From the NCBI RefSeq assembly GCF_011045075.1, contig NZ_JAAKZZ010000013.1, positions 1-37,535 on the forward strand: a DNA stretch of 37,535 nt, in the 5' to 3' direction. Below the pieces are notes generated by a model. It was not told the DNA's origin. It did not search any database and saw nothing but the letters and a program-made list of their open reading frames with translations. Position numbers and translations under genes: made by a program. This document shows positions 1-7,582 of the stretch, piece after piece. Origin of the DNA: Streptomyces boncukensis. GTDB taxonomy: Bacteria > Actinomycetota > Actinomycetes > Streptomycetales > Streptomycetaceae. Each line of letters opens with the position of its first letter. The first letter of the stretch is position 1.

Positions 1-200
1 GGGACGTGGAGGCCCAGCTCGACCACGCCTTCGCGATCGTACGGCGGACGTTCGGGACCGGGTTCGGCGCGAACCGGCCCGCGCGGTCCGCTGCGGCGGA
101 GGCCGAGCGGAAGGGCGAGGTCCTGGTCACCGTGGCGCGGACGGACACTCCGCTGGAGGAGATCATGTCCACGATCGAACGGGCGCTGGCGAAGGGGTGA
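1..200 (+). CDS. C-terminal end of an unrecognised protein (partial)
   Basis: An open frame enters from the left edge and stops with TGA at 198-200. The visible 65 residues begin DVEAQLDHAF and end IERALAKG; they look like an alpha/beta end with a charged C-terminal helix (TPLEEIMSTIERALAKG). The frame is open to the window edge and has strong G/C third positions, so I treat it as the end of a longer gene rather than as a 64-residue protein starting at the GTG at 6. I do not recognise the family. It lies just upstream of the ethylmalonyl-CoA operon in the same direction, separated by two hairpins and a 364-bp gap, so it is probably a separate transcription unit. Confidence 0.55.
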   Translation, partial: DVEAQLDHAFAIVRRTFGTGFGANRPARSAAAEAERKGEVLVTVARTDTPLEEIMSTIERALAKG

Positions 201-244
201 CGTGCGGGCCCCTCGTTCTCCGCTGCGCGGCTTCCGCGGGCGGT

Positions 245-285
245 GAGGGGCTGCCCCTCTGATCTCGTCCCGGGGCGCTCCCCGG
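245..285 (+). terminator. two GC-rich hairpins after the first partial gene
   Basis: Two short perfect stems follow each other: GAGGGG/CCCCTC with a 3-base loop (245-259) and CCGGGG/CCCCGG with a 4-base loop (270-285). They sit 45 bases after the stop at 200 and before the promoter of the next operon, so transcription termination is the likely role. There is no U-tract, which is usual for streptomycete terminators. Confidence 0.5.
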
Positions 286-356
286 CACCCTCCTGATCGA
301 TCATCGCTCACATGAGACGCGATGTGCCCAGTTGAGAATTTATGGCACCCGGTGTC

Positions 357-385
357 TTGTCGACTGGCACTGCGTGTCATACCGT
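357..385 (+). promoter_or_regulatory. candidate vegetative promoter of the ethylmalonyl-CoA operon
   Basis: TTGTCG (357-362) and TACCGT (380-385) are separated by exactly 17 bases, fitting the streptomycete housekeeping pattern of TTGAC-like and TAnnnT boxes. Transcription would begin near 392 and leave an untranslated leader of about 170 bases before the GTG at 565. Upstream (286-356) I see no clear operator. The gap 201-564 therefore holds two hairpins, this promoter and a repeat-bearing C-rich leader, and no convincing gene. Confidence 0.45.
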
Positions 386-444
386 GAGGTCAGTCCGGGC
401 GCTGTCCCCGCGCACCCGCCGCGCACCCGGACGCCTGCGTCACA

Positions 445-486
445 GGCACACCCGCCACACGGCACACCCGCCACAGGGCACACACC
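445..486 (+). repeat. 16-bp tandem repeat in the ccr leader
   Basis: GGCACACCCGCCACA plus one base is repeated at 445-460 and 461-476 and begins a third time at 477 (GGCACACACC). The region is C-rich and nearly free of G runs, so the predicted mRNA leader would be weakly structured here. Whether it binds anything cannot be told from the sequence. Confidence 0.6.
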
Positions 487-564
487 AGGCGCCACCCCGC
501 TCCACGCACCAGCCGAACCGACGGCACTGCCTCATACCCAACCGCGCTTCGCCGGAGGCACACC

Positions 565-1974
565 GTGAACGAGATCCTCGACGCGATCCTCGCGCCGGAC
601 ACCCCACCGGAGGACTTCGCCGCCCTCCCCGTCCCCGAGGCGTACCGCGCCGTCACCGTCCACAGGGACGAGGCCGCCATGTTCGAGGGCCAGGAGACCC
701 GGGAGAAGGATCCGCGCAAGTCGCTGCACCTCGACGAGGTGCCGGTGCCCGAACTCGGCCCCGGCGAGGCCCTGGTGGCCGTGATGGCCTCCTCCGTCAA
801 CTACAACTCCGTGTGGACCTCGATCTTCGAGCCGCTGCCCACCTTCGGGTTCCTGGAGCGGTACGGGCGCCTCTCGCCGCTCGCCGCACGGCACGACCTG
901 CCGTACCACATCATCGGCTCGGACCTGGCCGGCGTCGTGCTGCGCACCGGCGCCGGGGTCAACTCCTGGAAGCCCGGCGACGAGGTCGTCGCGCACTGCC
1001 TGTCCGTGGAGCTGGAGGCCGCCGACGGGCACAACGACACGATGCTCGACCCCGAGCAGCGCATCTGGGGCTTCGAGACCAACTTCGGCGGCCTCGCCGA
1101 GATCGCACTGGTCAAGTCCAACCAGCTGATGCCCAAGCCGGCCCATCTGACCTGGGAGGAGGCCGCGGCGCCCGGACTGGTCAACTCCACCGCCTACCGG
1201 CAGCTCGTCTCCGGCAACGGGGCCGGGATGAAGCAGGGCGACAACGTGCTGATCTGGGGCGCCAGCGGCGGACTCGGCTCGTACGCCACCCAGTTCGCCC
1301 TCGCCGGCGGCGCCAACCCCGTCTGCGTCGTCTCCAGCCCCGACAAGGCCGAGATCTGCCGCCGGATGGGCGCTACGGCGATCATCGACCGGAAGGCCGA
1401 CGGGTACCGGTTCTGGAAGGACGGGCACCAGCAGGACCCCCGCGAGTGGAAGCGGTTCGGCAAGCGGATCCGCGAGCTGACCGGCGGCGAGGACGTCGAC
1501 ATCGTCTTCGAGCACCCCGGCCGGGAGACCTTCGGTGCCTCCGTCTACGTCACCCGCAAGGGCGGCACCATCGTCACCTGCGCCTCCACCTCCGGCTACG
1601 AGCACACCTACGACAACCGCTATCTGTGGATGTCGCTCAAGCGGATCGTCGGCTCGCACTTCGCCAACTACCGCGAGGCGTGGGAGGCCAACCGGCTGAT
1701 CGCCAAGGGGAAGATCCATCCGACCCTCTCCAAGACCTACCCCCTGGAGGAGACCGGTCAGGCCACCTACGACGTGCACCGCAATCTGCACCAGGGCAAG
1801 GTCGGCGTCCTCGCCCTCTCCCCCCGCGAGGGGCTCGGCGTGCGCGACCCGGAGACCCGCGAGCGGCACGCCGACGCGATCAACCTGTTCCGCGACGCCG
1901 AAGGCGAGCGGACCGGCGGGCACAGCCGCGATGCCGAAGGCGAGCGGGCCGGCGGGCACAGCGGGGACGTGTGA
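565..1974 (+). CDS. ccr: crotonyl-CoA carboxylase/reductase
   Basis: NADPH-dependent reductive carboxylation of crotonyl-CoA to (2S)-ethylmalonyl-CoA, the committing step of the ethylmalonyl-CoA pathway and a source of the ethylmalonyl polyketide extender unit. The 469-residue protein is a zinc-free medium-chain dehydrogenase/reductase with a nucleotide-binding stretch at about 229-242 (LIWGASGGLGSYAT). The four residues known to hold CO2 in the Kitasatospora enzyme are all found at the same numbers: N81, F170, E171 and H365. Start GTG at 565 is preceded by CGGAGG at 553-558. The last 27 residues are an extra tail containing two near-identical 12-residue repeats (RDAEGERTGGHS type). It is the first gene of a five-gene operon; its TGA overlaps the ATG of the mutase gene by one base. 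Confidence 0.96.
   Translation: MNEILDAILAPDTPPEDFAALPVPEAYRAVTVHRDEAAMFEGQETREKDPRKSLHLDEVPVPELGPGEALVAVMASSVNYNSVWTSIFEPLPTFGFLERYGRLSPLAARHDLPYHIIGSDLAGVVLRTGAGVNSWKPGDEVVAHCLSVELEAADGHNDTMLDPEQRIWGFETNFGGLAEIALVKSNQLMPKPAHLTWEEAAAPGLVNSTAYRQLVSGNGAGMKQGDNVLIWGASGGLGSYATQFALAGGANPVCVVSSPDKAEICRRMGATAIIDRKADGYRFWKDGHQQDPREWKRFGKRIRELTGGEDVDIVFEHPGRETFGASVYVTRKGGTIVTCASTSGYEHTYDNRYLWMSLKRIVGSHFANYREAWEANRLIAKGKIHPTLSKTYPLEETGQATYDVHRNLHQGKVGVLALSPREGLGVRDPETRERHADAINLFRDAEGERTGGHSRDAEGERAGGHSGDV
1891..1962 (+). repeat. 36-bp in-frame tandem repeat at the 3' end of ccr
   Basis: Two 36-bp units (1891-1926 and 1927-1962) differ at only two bases and encode RDAEGERTGGHS and RDAEGERAGGHS. They lie past the conserved end of the reductase fold and directly before the stop codon and the start of the next gene. 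Confidence 0.9.
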
Positions 1975-4037
1975 TGGGGGCCAAGGACCGGCCCTGGCTG
2001 ATGCGGACGTACGCCGGGCACTCCACGGCCGAGGCGTCCAACGAGCTCTACCGCCGCAACCTCGCCAAGGGCCAGACGGGGCTCTCGGTCGCCTTCGACC
2101 TGCCGACCCAGACCGGCTACGACCCGGACCACGTCCTCGCGCGCGGGGAGGTGGGGCGGGTCGGGGTGCCGGTCTCCCATCTGGGGGACATGCGACGGCT
2201 GTTCGACGGCATCCCGCTCGACCGGATGAACACCTCGATGACCATCAACGCCACCGCGATGTGGCTCCTGGCGCTCTACCAGGTGGTCGCCGAGGAGCAG
2301 GGCGCGGATGTCTCCCAGCTCCAGGGGACGACGCAGAACGACATCGTCAAGGAGTATCTGTCGCGCGGCACCCATGTCTTCCCGCCGGGCCCGAGCCTCC
2401 GGCTGACGACGGACATGATCGCGTACACCGTCGCGCACATCCCCAAGTGGAACCCCGTCAACATCTGCAGCTACCACCTCCAGGAGGCCGGGGCCACCCC
2501 GGTCCAGGAGATCGCCTACGCGATGTCCACCGCGATCGCCGTGCTGGACGCGGTGCGGGACAGCGGTCAGGTGCCGCCGGAGCGGTTCGGGGACGTCGTC
2601 GCGCGGATCTCGTTCTTCGTCAACGCCGGCGTCCGGTTCGTCGAGGAGATGTGCAAGATGCGGGCCTTCACCCGTATCTGGGACCGGATCACCGGTGAGC
2701 GCTACGGCATCACCGAGCCCAAGCAGCGCCGCTTCCGGTACGGCGTCCAGGTCAATTCCCTCGGGCTGACCGAGGCCCAGCCGGAGAACAACGTCCAGCG
2801 CATCGTGCTGGAGATGCTGGCCGTGACGCTGTCCAAGGACGCGCGCGCCCGCGCCGTGCAGCTCCCGGCCTGGAACGAGGCGCTCGGCCTGCCCCGCCCC
2901 TGGGACCAGCAGTGGTCGCTGCGGATCCAGCAGGTGCTGGCGCACGAGAGCGACCTGCTGGAGTACGAGGACCTGTTCGCCGGGTCGCACGTGGTCGAGA
3001 AGAAGGTGGACGCGCTGGTCGGCGAGGCCGAGGCGGAGATGGCGCGGATCGAGGAGATGGGCGGGGCGATGGCGGCCGTGGAGTCCGGCTACCTCAAGTC
3101 GCAGCTCGTCGCCTCGCACGCGGAGCGCCGCTCCCGGATCGAGTCGGGCGAGGAGACCATCGTGGGTGTGAACGCCTACGAGTCCACCGAGCCCAGCCCG
3201 CTCACCGCCGACCTGGACACGGCCATCATGACCGTGGACCCGGCCGGCGAGACCGCGGTGGTCACAGCGGTGCAGGAGTGGCGCGAGACGCGCGACGCGC
3301 CGTTCTGGCGGGAGGGGGCGCGCGAGCCGGGACTGCACCCGAGCGCCGCGCAGGCGCTGCGGCAGCTCAAGGAGGCCGCCGGCACCGACGCCAATCTGAT
3401 GGAGGCCACGCTGGAGTGCGCCCGTACGGGCGTGACGACCGGCGAGTGGGCGGGGGCGCTGCGGGAGGTGTTCGGCGAGTTCCGCGCGCCGACCGGGGTG
3501 GGCGGCGCGCCGGTCGCCGTTCCGGCCGAGGAGGGCTCGCCGCTGGCCGCCGTACGCGCCGCCGTGGACCGCACGGCCGCCGAGCTGGGCACCGGCAGGC
3601 TGCGGCTGCTGGTCGGCAAGCCGGGGCTGGACGGACACAGCAACGGCGCCGAGCAGATCGCCGTACGCGCCCGCGACGCCGGCTTCGAGGTGGTCTACCA
3701 GGGGATCCGGCTCACCCCCGAGGAGATCGTCTCGGCGGCCGTCGCGGAGGACGTGCACTGCGTCGGCCTGTCCATCCTCTCCGGCTCACACGCCGAGCTC
3801 GTGCCGGATGTGCTGGACCGGCTGCGCCTGGCGGGCGCCGCGGACCTGCCCGTCATCGTGGGCGGCATCATCCCGACCGCGGACGCCCGCGCCCTGCGGG
3901 AGGCCGGCGTCGCCGCGGTCTTCACCCCGAAGGACTTCGGCATCACGGAGATCATCGGCCGTATCGTCGAAGAGATCCGGACAGCCGGCCGTCTCGACCC
4001 GCTGGACCAGCCCGACCCCCTGGAGGTCTCCCTATGA
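1974..4037 (+). CDS. ecm: ethylmalonyl-CoA mutase (MeaA-type, B12-dependent)
   Basis: Adenosylcobalamin-dependent rearrangement of (2R)-ethylmalonyl-CoA to (2S)-methylsuccinyl-CoA. The 687-residue protein has the methylmalonyl-CoA-mutase-type TIM barrel in residues about 1-500 (QTGLSVAFDLPTQTGYDPDH, NTSMTINATA, GTTQNDIVKEYLSRGT) and a C-terminal B12-binding domain with the DxHxxG base-off motif at residues 553-558 (DGHSNG) and GLSILSGSH further on. Fusion of both domains in one chain and the place directly after ccr favour ethylmalonyl-CoA mutase over methylmalonyl-CoA or isobutyryl-CoA mutase. Start ATG at 1974 overlaps the ccr stop (TGATG); the frame stays open upstream to 342 but that part is a ccr shadow. 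The 3' end overlaps the next gene by ATGA. Confidence 0.93.
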   Translation: MGAKDRPWLMRTYAGHSTAEASNELYRRNLAKGQTGLSVAFDLPTQTGYDPDHVLARGEVGRVGVPVSHLGDMRRLFDGIPLDRMNTSMTINATAMWLLALYQVVAEEQGADVSQLQGTTQNDIVKEYLSRGTHVFPPGPSLRLTTDMIAYTVAHIPKWNPVNICSYHLQEAGATPVQEIAYAMSTAIAVLDAVRDSGQVPPERFGDVVARISFFVNAGVRFVEEMCKMRAFTRIWDRITGERYGITEPKQRRFRYGVQVNSLGLTEAQPENNVQRIVLEMLAVTLSKDARARAVQLPAWNEALGLPRPWDQQWSLRIQQVLAHESDLLEYEDLFAGSHVVEKKVDALVGEAEAEMARIEEMGGAMAAVESGYLKSQLVASHAERRSRIESGEETIVGVNAYESTEPSPLTADLDTAIMTVDPAGETAVVTAVQEWRETRDAPFWREGAREPGLHPSAAQALRQLKEAAGTDANLMEATLECARTGVTTGEWAGALREVFGEFRAPTGVGGAPVAVPAEEGSPLAAVRAAVDRTAAELGTGRLRLLVGKPGLDGHSNGAEQIAVRARDAGFEVVYQGIRLTPEEIVSAAVAEDVHCVGLSILSGSHAELVPDVLDRLRLAGAADLPVIVGGIIPTADARALREAGVAAVFTPKDFGITEIIGRIVEEIRTAGRLDPLDQPDPLEVSL

Positions 4038-5005
4038 CCGAGGTCAACCGGCAGCGCGCACTCCGCCCGCGCCGCTCCTGCCTGGCGGTGCCGGGCAGCA
4101 ACCCGCGCTTCCTGGAGAAGGCCCAGGGACTGGCCGCCGACCAGGTCTTCCTGGACCTGGAGGACGCCTGCGCGCCGCTGGCGAAGCCGGAGGCGCGGCA
4201 CACCGTCGTGAAGTTCCTCAACGAGGGCGACTGGAGCGGCAAGACGCGCGTGGTGCGGGTCAACGACTGGACCACCGAGTGGACGTACCGCGATGTGGTG
4301 ACGGTCGTGGAGGGCGCGGGCCCGAACCTGGACTGCGTGATGCTGCCGAAGGTGCAGACAGCCGACCAGATCGTCGCGCTGGACCTGCTGCTCACCCAGA
4401 TCGAGAAGACCATGGGCTTCGAGGTCGGCGGGATCGGCATCGAGGCGCAGATCGAGAACGCGCGCGGGCTGGAGAACGTGAACGAGATCGCCGCCGCGTC
4501 CCCCCGCACCGAGACGATCATCTTCGGGCCCGCGGACTTCATGGCGTCCATCAATATGCGGTCGCTGGTGGTGGGCGAGCAGCCGCCGGGCTACCCGGCC
4601 GACGCGTACCACTACATCCTGATGAAGATCCTGATGGCGGCCCGCGCCAACGACCTCCAGGCGATCGACGGCCCCTACCTCCAGATCAAGAACGTGGACG
4701 GCTTCCGCGAGGTCGCCTCCCGGGCCGCGGCGCTCGGCTTCGACGGCAAGTGGGTGCTGCACCCGGGCCAGGTCGAGGCGGCCAACGAGGTCTTCGCGCC
4801 GTCCCAGGAGGACTACGACCACGCCGAGCTGATCCTCGACGCGTACGCGTACTACACCTCCGAGGAGGGCGGCAAGAAGGGCTCGGCGATGCTCGGCGAC
4901 GAGATGATCGACGAGGCCAGCCGCAAGATGGCCCTGGTCGTGGCGGGCAAGGGCCGCGCCGCTGGGCTGGCCCGCACCTCGGCGTTCACCCCTCCGGAGG
5001 CATGA
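4034..5005 (+). CDS. mcl1: CitE-like L-malyl-CoA/beta-methylmalyl-CoA lyase
   Basis: Member of the HpcH/HpaI and CitE aldolase family, 323 residues. In this operon the expected reaction is cleavage of beta-methylmalyl-CoA to glyoxylate and propionyl-CoA, Mg2+-dependent. Visible family features are RSCLAVPGSNPRF near the N-terminus, VFLDLEDACAP, the Mg2+-binding glutamate in IEAQIENARGL (about residue 140) and the aspartate in IIFGPADFMASI, and the CoA-side GKWVLHPGQVE motif. ATG at 4034 overlaps the mutase stop (ATGA), so translation is probably coupled. A citrate lyase beta role is unlikely because no alpha or gamma subunit gene is present. Confidence 0.88.
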   Translation: MTEVNRQRALRPRRSCLAVPGSNPRFLEKAQGLAADQVFLDLEDACAPLAKPEARHTVVKFLNEGDWSGKTRVVRVNDWTTEWTYRDVVTVVEGAGPNLDCVMLPKVQTADQIVALDLLLTQIEKTMGFEVGGIGIEAQIENARGLENVNEIAAASPRTETIIFGPADFMASINMRSLVVGEQPPGYPADAYHYILMKILMAARANDLQAIDGPYLQIKNVDGFREVASRAAALGFDGKWVLHPGQVEAANEVFAPSQEDYDHAELILDAYAYYTSEEGGKKGSAMLGDEMIDEASRKMALVVAGKGRAAGLARTSAFTPPEA

Positions 5006-5007
5006 CC

Positions 5008-5520
5008 ATGCAGTTCGGCCGCACCTTCGAGGAGTTCACCGTCGGCGAGACCTACCGGCACTGGCCCGGCAAGACGGTCACCGAGTACGACGACCATCTG
5101 TTCTGCCTGCTGACCATGAACCACCACCCGCTCCATCTGGACGCCAACTACGCGGAGTCCACCACCGACTTCGGCCGGAACGTGGTGGTCGGCAACTATG
5201 TGTACTCGCTGCTGCTCGGCATGTCGGTGCCGGACGTGTCCGGCAAGGCCATCGCGAACCTGGAGGTCGAGTCGCTGCGGCATGTGGCGCCGACCTTCCA
5301 CGGCGACACGATCTACGGCGAGACGACCGTGCTCGACAAGACCCCGTCGAAGTCGAAGAGCGACCGCGGGGTCGTCCATGTGGAGACCCGGGGCCACAAC
5401 CAGGACGGCACCCTCGTGTGCGTCTTCCGGCGCAAGGTGATGGTGCCCACCGAGGCGTACATCGAGGAGCGGGGCGGCGAGCAGCCGGGCCGGCCCGCGC
5501 CGCGCGAGAGGGGGGAGTGA
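5008..5520 (+). CDS. mch: MaoC-family mesaconyl-C1-CoA hydratase
   Basis: Hot-dog fold (R)-hydratase of the MaoC family, 170 residues. The expected step is hydration of mesaconyl-C1-CoA to beta-methylmalyl-CoA, between the dehydrogenase and lyase encoded beside it. Visible: EEFTVGETYRHWPGKTVTEYDD at the N-terminus, NHHPLHLDANYAE (the hydratase-2-like substrate loop) and VVGNYVYSLLLGMS. Known proteobacterial mesaconyl-CoA hydratases are about twice this long with two hot-dog units; this one has a single unit and would act as a homodimer. I chose ATG 5008 because GGAGG at 4996-5000 leaves a 7-base spacer; ATG 5002, which would overlap the upstream stop, has only one base of spacing. Confidence 0.85.
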   Translation: MQFGRTFEEFTVGETYRHWPGKTVTEYDDHLFCLLTMNHHPLHLDANYAESTTDFGRNVVVGNYVYSLLLGMSVPDVSGKAIANLEVESLRHVAPTFHGDTIYGETTVLDKTPSKSKSDRGVVHVETRGHNQDGTLVCVFRRKVMVPTEAYIEERGGEQPGRPAPRERGE

Positions 5521-5521
5521 G

Positions 5522-6721
5522 ATGGGGCGTCTCGCGCAGACCGAGGGCCTGACGGAGGTCCAGCGGGACATTCTCGCCACGGTCCGGAGTTTCGTCGACA
5601 AGGAGATACTCCCGGTCGCCACGGAACTGGAACACCGGGACGAGTACCCGACCGCGATCGTGGAGGGCCTGAAGGAGCTGGGCGTCTTCGGGCTGATGAT
5701 TCCCGAGGAGTACGGCGGGCTCGGGGAATCGCTGCTCACTTACGCGCTGTGCGTGGAGGAGATCGCGCGCGGCTGGATGAGCGTGTCGGGCATCATCAAC
5801 ACCCACTTCATCGTTGCGTACATGATCAAGCAGCACGGCACCCAGGAGCAGAAGGACCACTTTCTGCCGAGGATGGCCACCGGCGAGGTCCGCGGCGCCT
5901 TCTCGATGTCGGAGCCGGGGCTCGGCTCGGACGTGTCGGCCATCACCTCCAAGGGCGAGCGGGACGGCGACGCGTTCGCCCTCACCGGGCAGAAGATGTG
6001 GCTGACGAACGGGGGCTCGTCAACCCTCGTCGCGGTGCTGTGCCGTACGGATGAAGGGCAACCGGAGGATTCTGCTCCGCATCGGTCGATGACGACGTTC
6101 CTGGTCGAGAAAGAGCCAGGCTTCGGCCAGGTACGCCCGGGGCTTATGATTCCGGGCAAGATTGACAAAATGGGATATAAGGGCGTCGACACCACCGAGC
6201 TCGTCATGGAGGGGCTGCGGGTGCCCGCCGACCGGGTGCTGGGCGGCGCGACCGGGCGCGGCTTCTATCAGATGATGGACGGCGTCGAGGTCGGCCGGGT
6301 GAATGTCGCGGCGCGTGGCTGCGGCGTCGCACAGCGTGCGTTCGAGCTGGGAATCGACTACGCACAGCAGCGGCACACCTTCGGAAAGCCGATCGCGCAG
6401 CACCAGGCCATTCAGTTCAAGCTCGCCGAGATGGCCACGAAGGTGGAGGCCGCACACGCCCTGATGGTCGGCGCGGCGCGCAAGAAGGACTCCGGGCAGC
6501 GCAACGACCTGGAGGCGGGCATGGCGAAATATCTCGCCTCCGAGTACTGCAAGGAGGTCGTGGAGGACGCCTTTCGCATCCACGGCGGGTACGGTTTCAG
6601 CAAGGAATACGAGATCGAGCGGCTCTACCGGGAGGCGCCGATGCTGCTGATCGGTGAAGGAACCGCCGAGATTCAGAAAATGATCGTGGGCCGACGCCTG
6701 CTGGAGGAGTACCGTTCCTAG
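5522..6721 (+). CDS. mcd: acyl-CoA dehydrogenase, probable methylsuccinyl-CoA dehydrogenase
   Basis: FAD-dependent acyl-CoA dehydrogenase of 399 residues; by position it should oxidise (2S)-methylsuccinyl-CoA to mesaconyl-C1-CoA and pass electrons to ETF. The family blocks are present: GLMIPEEYGGLG, AFSMSEPGLGSDVS, LTGQKMWLTNGG, QQRHTFGKPIAQHQAIQFK and the C-terminal GEGTAEIQ with E379 as the likely catalytic base. Proteobacterial methylsuccinyl-CoA dehydrogenases are longer (roughly 550 residues), so the exact substrate is inferred from the operon. ATG at 5522 comes one base after the hydratase stop with GGGGGAG in front. Codon use around 6040-6200 and near the 3' end is less G/C-ending than in the four genes upstream. 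Confidence 0.82.
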   Translation: MGRLAQTEGLTEVQRDILATVRSFVDKEILPVATELEHRDEYPTAIVEGLKELGVFGLMIPEEYGGLGESLLTYALCVEEIARGWMSVSGIINTHFIVAYMIKQHGTQEQKDHFLPRMATGEVRGAFSMSEPGLGSDVSAITSKGERDGDAFALTGQKMWLTNGGSSTLVAVLCRTDEGQPEDSAPHRSMTTFLVEKEPGFGQVRPGLMIPGKIDKMGYKGVDTTELVMEGLRVPADRVLGGATGRGFYQMMDGVEVGRVNVAARGCGVAQRAFELGIDYAQQRHTFGKPIAQHQAIQFKLAEMATKVEAAHALMVGAARKKDSGQRNDLEAGMAKYLASEYCKEVVEDAFRIHGGYGFSKEYEIERLYREAPMLLIGEGTAEIQKMIVGRRLLEEYRS

Positions 6722-6737
6722 GATCGAATGTCCTTTT

Positions 6738-6772
6738 CGGGGCGTTTTCCCGGGAGCCGGGACCACGCCCCG
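6738..6772 (+). terminator. hairpin terminator of the ethylmalonyl-CoA operon
   Basis: CGGGGCGT (6738-6745) pairs with ACGCCCCG (6765-6772); the intervening bases can add an inner CCCGG/CCGGG stem. It begins 17 bases after the stop at 6721 and precedes psd, so it likely ends the five-gene operon. Confidence 0.55.
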
Positions 6773-6898
6773 GACAGGGGCTCCGGCCGCTGACTGGCCC
6801 GCTGGCTTGCCCAGTTGCCATCAGAAACCGATAGCATCCCGGGAAGGCCGCCGTCCCCTTGTCAACCTACGCGGCACCCTCCGCTACGAAGGTCATCC

Positions 6899-7582
6899 AT
6901 GCCCCATATCCCGTCCTCCGCACCCAGCGGCACCCTCAGCGGCTCCACCGCCGGCGGCACACCCCGCGGTGTACGGCTGGCGCGCGGCGCCTCCCCCTGG
7001 CTCTGGCCGGCGCTCGCCACGGCGGCCGTCAGCCTCGTCCGCGCCCGCCGCTCGCGGCGGGCCGCGGCGGTCGCGGTGCCCGCTGCCGCGCTGGCGGCGG
7101 GCGCGCTGTGGTTCTTCCGCGACCCGGAGCGCGAGATCTCCCGGGGCCGGGTGATCTCCCCGGCGGACGGCGTGGTGCAGAGCATCATGCCGTGGCAGGA
7201 CGGCCGCACCCGGATCGCCATCTTCATGAGCCCGCTGAACGTCCATGTCAACCGCGCCCCGCTCGCGGGCGCGGTGGCCTCCGTGGAGCATGTGCCCGGC
7301 GGCTTCGTGCCCGCCTTCAACAAGGAGAGCGAGCACAACGAGCGCGTCGTCTGGCACTTCGACACCGAACTGGGCGACATCGAGATGGTGCAGATCGCGG
7401 GCACGGTGGCCCGGCGCATCGTCCCGTACATCGAGCAGGGCGCCAAGGTCGAGCAGGGCGAGCGGATCGGGCTGATCCGGTTCGGTTCGCGGGTGGACGT
7501 CTATCTGCCCGAGGGGATCGAGGCCGCCGTCGAGGTCGGCCAGGCCACGACAGCGGGGGTGACACGCCTTGACCGTGATTGA
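6899..7582 (+). CDS. psd: phosphatidylserine decarboxylase proenzyme (short form)
   Basis: Converts phosphatidylserine to phosphatidylethanolamine; a pyruvoyl enzyme that cuts itself. Protein of 227 residues with an N-terminal hydrophobic stretch (about residues 39-70) that should hold it at the membrane, then WFFRDPERE, ISPADGVVQ, FMSPLNVHVNRAP and VWHFDTELGDIEMVQIAG. The self-cleavage pair is G196-S197 in IRFGSRVDVYLP, giving a small alpha chain starting with the pyruvoyl group. The length fits the short archaeal/actinobacterial type rather than the 320-residue E. coli type. Start ATG 6899 has GAAGG at 6888-6892; an in-frame ATG at 6815 would add 28 poorly structured residues. Its end overlaps pssA by 14 bases. 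Confidence 0.92.
   Translation: MPHIPSSAPSGTLSGSTAGGTPRGVRLARGASPWLWPALATAAVSLVRARRSRRAAAVAVPAAALAAGALWFFRDPEREISRGRVISPADGVVQSIMPWQDGRTRIAIFMSPLNVHVNRAPLAGAVASVEHVPGGFVPAFNKESEHNERVVWHFDTELGDIEMVQIAGTVARRIVPYIEQGAKVEQGERIGLIRFGSRVDVYLPEGIEAAVEVGQATTAGVTRLDRD

Noticed and set aside
342..1973. Long open frame continuous with the ethylmalonyl-CoA mutase gene, which could extend that protein by 544 residues.
   Set aside because: This stretch is arginine- and proline-rich low-complexity sequence lying in another frame of ccr; mutase homology begins at the ATG at 1974, which overlaps the ccr stop.
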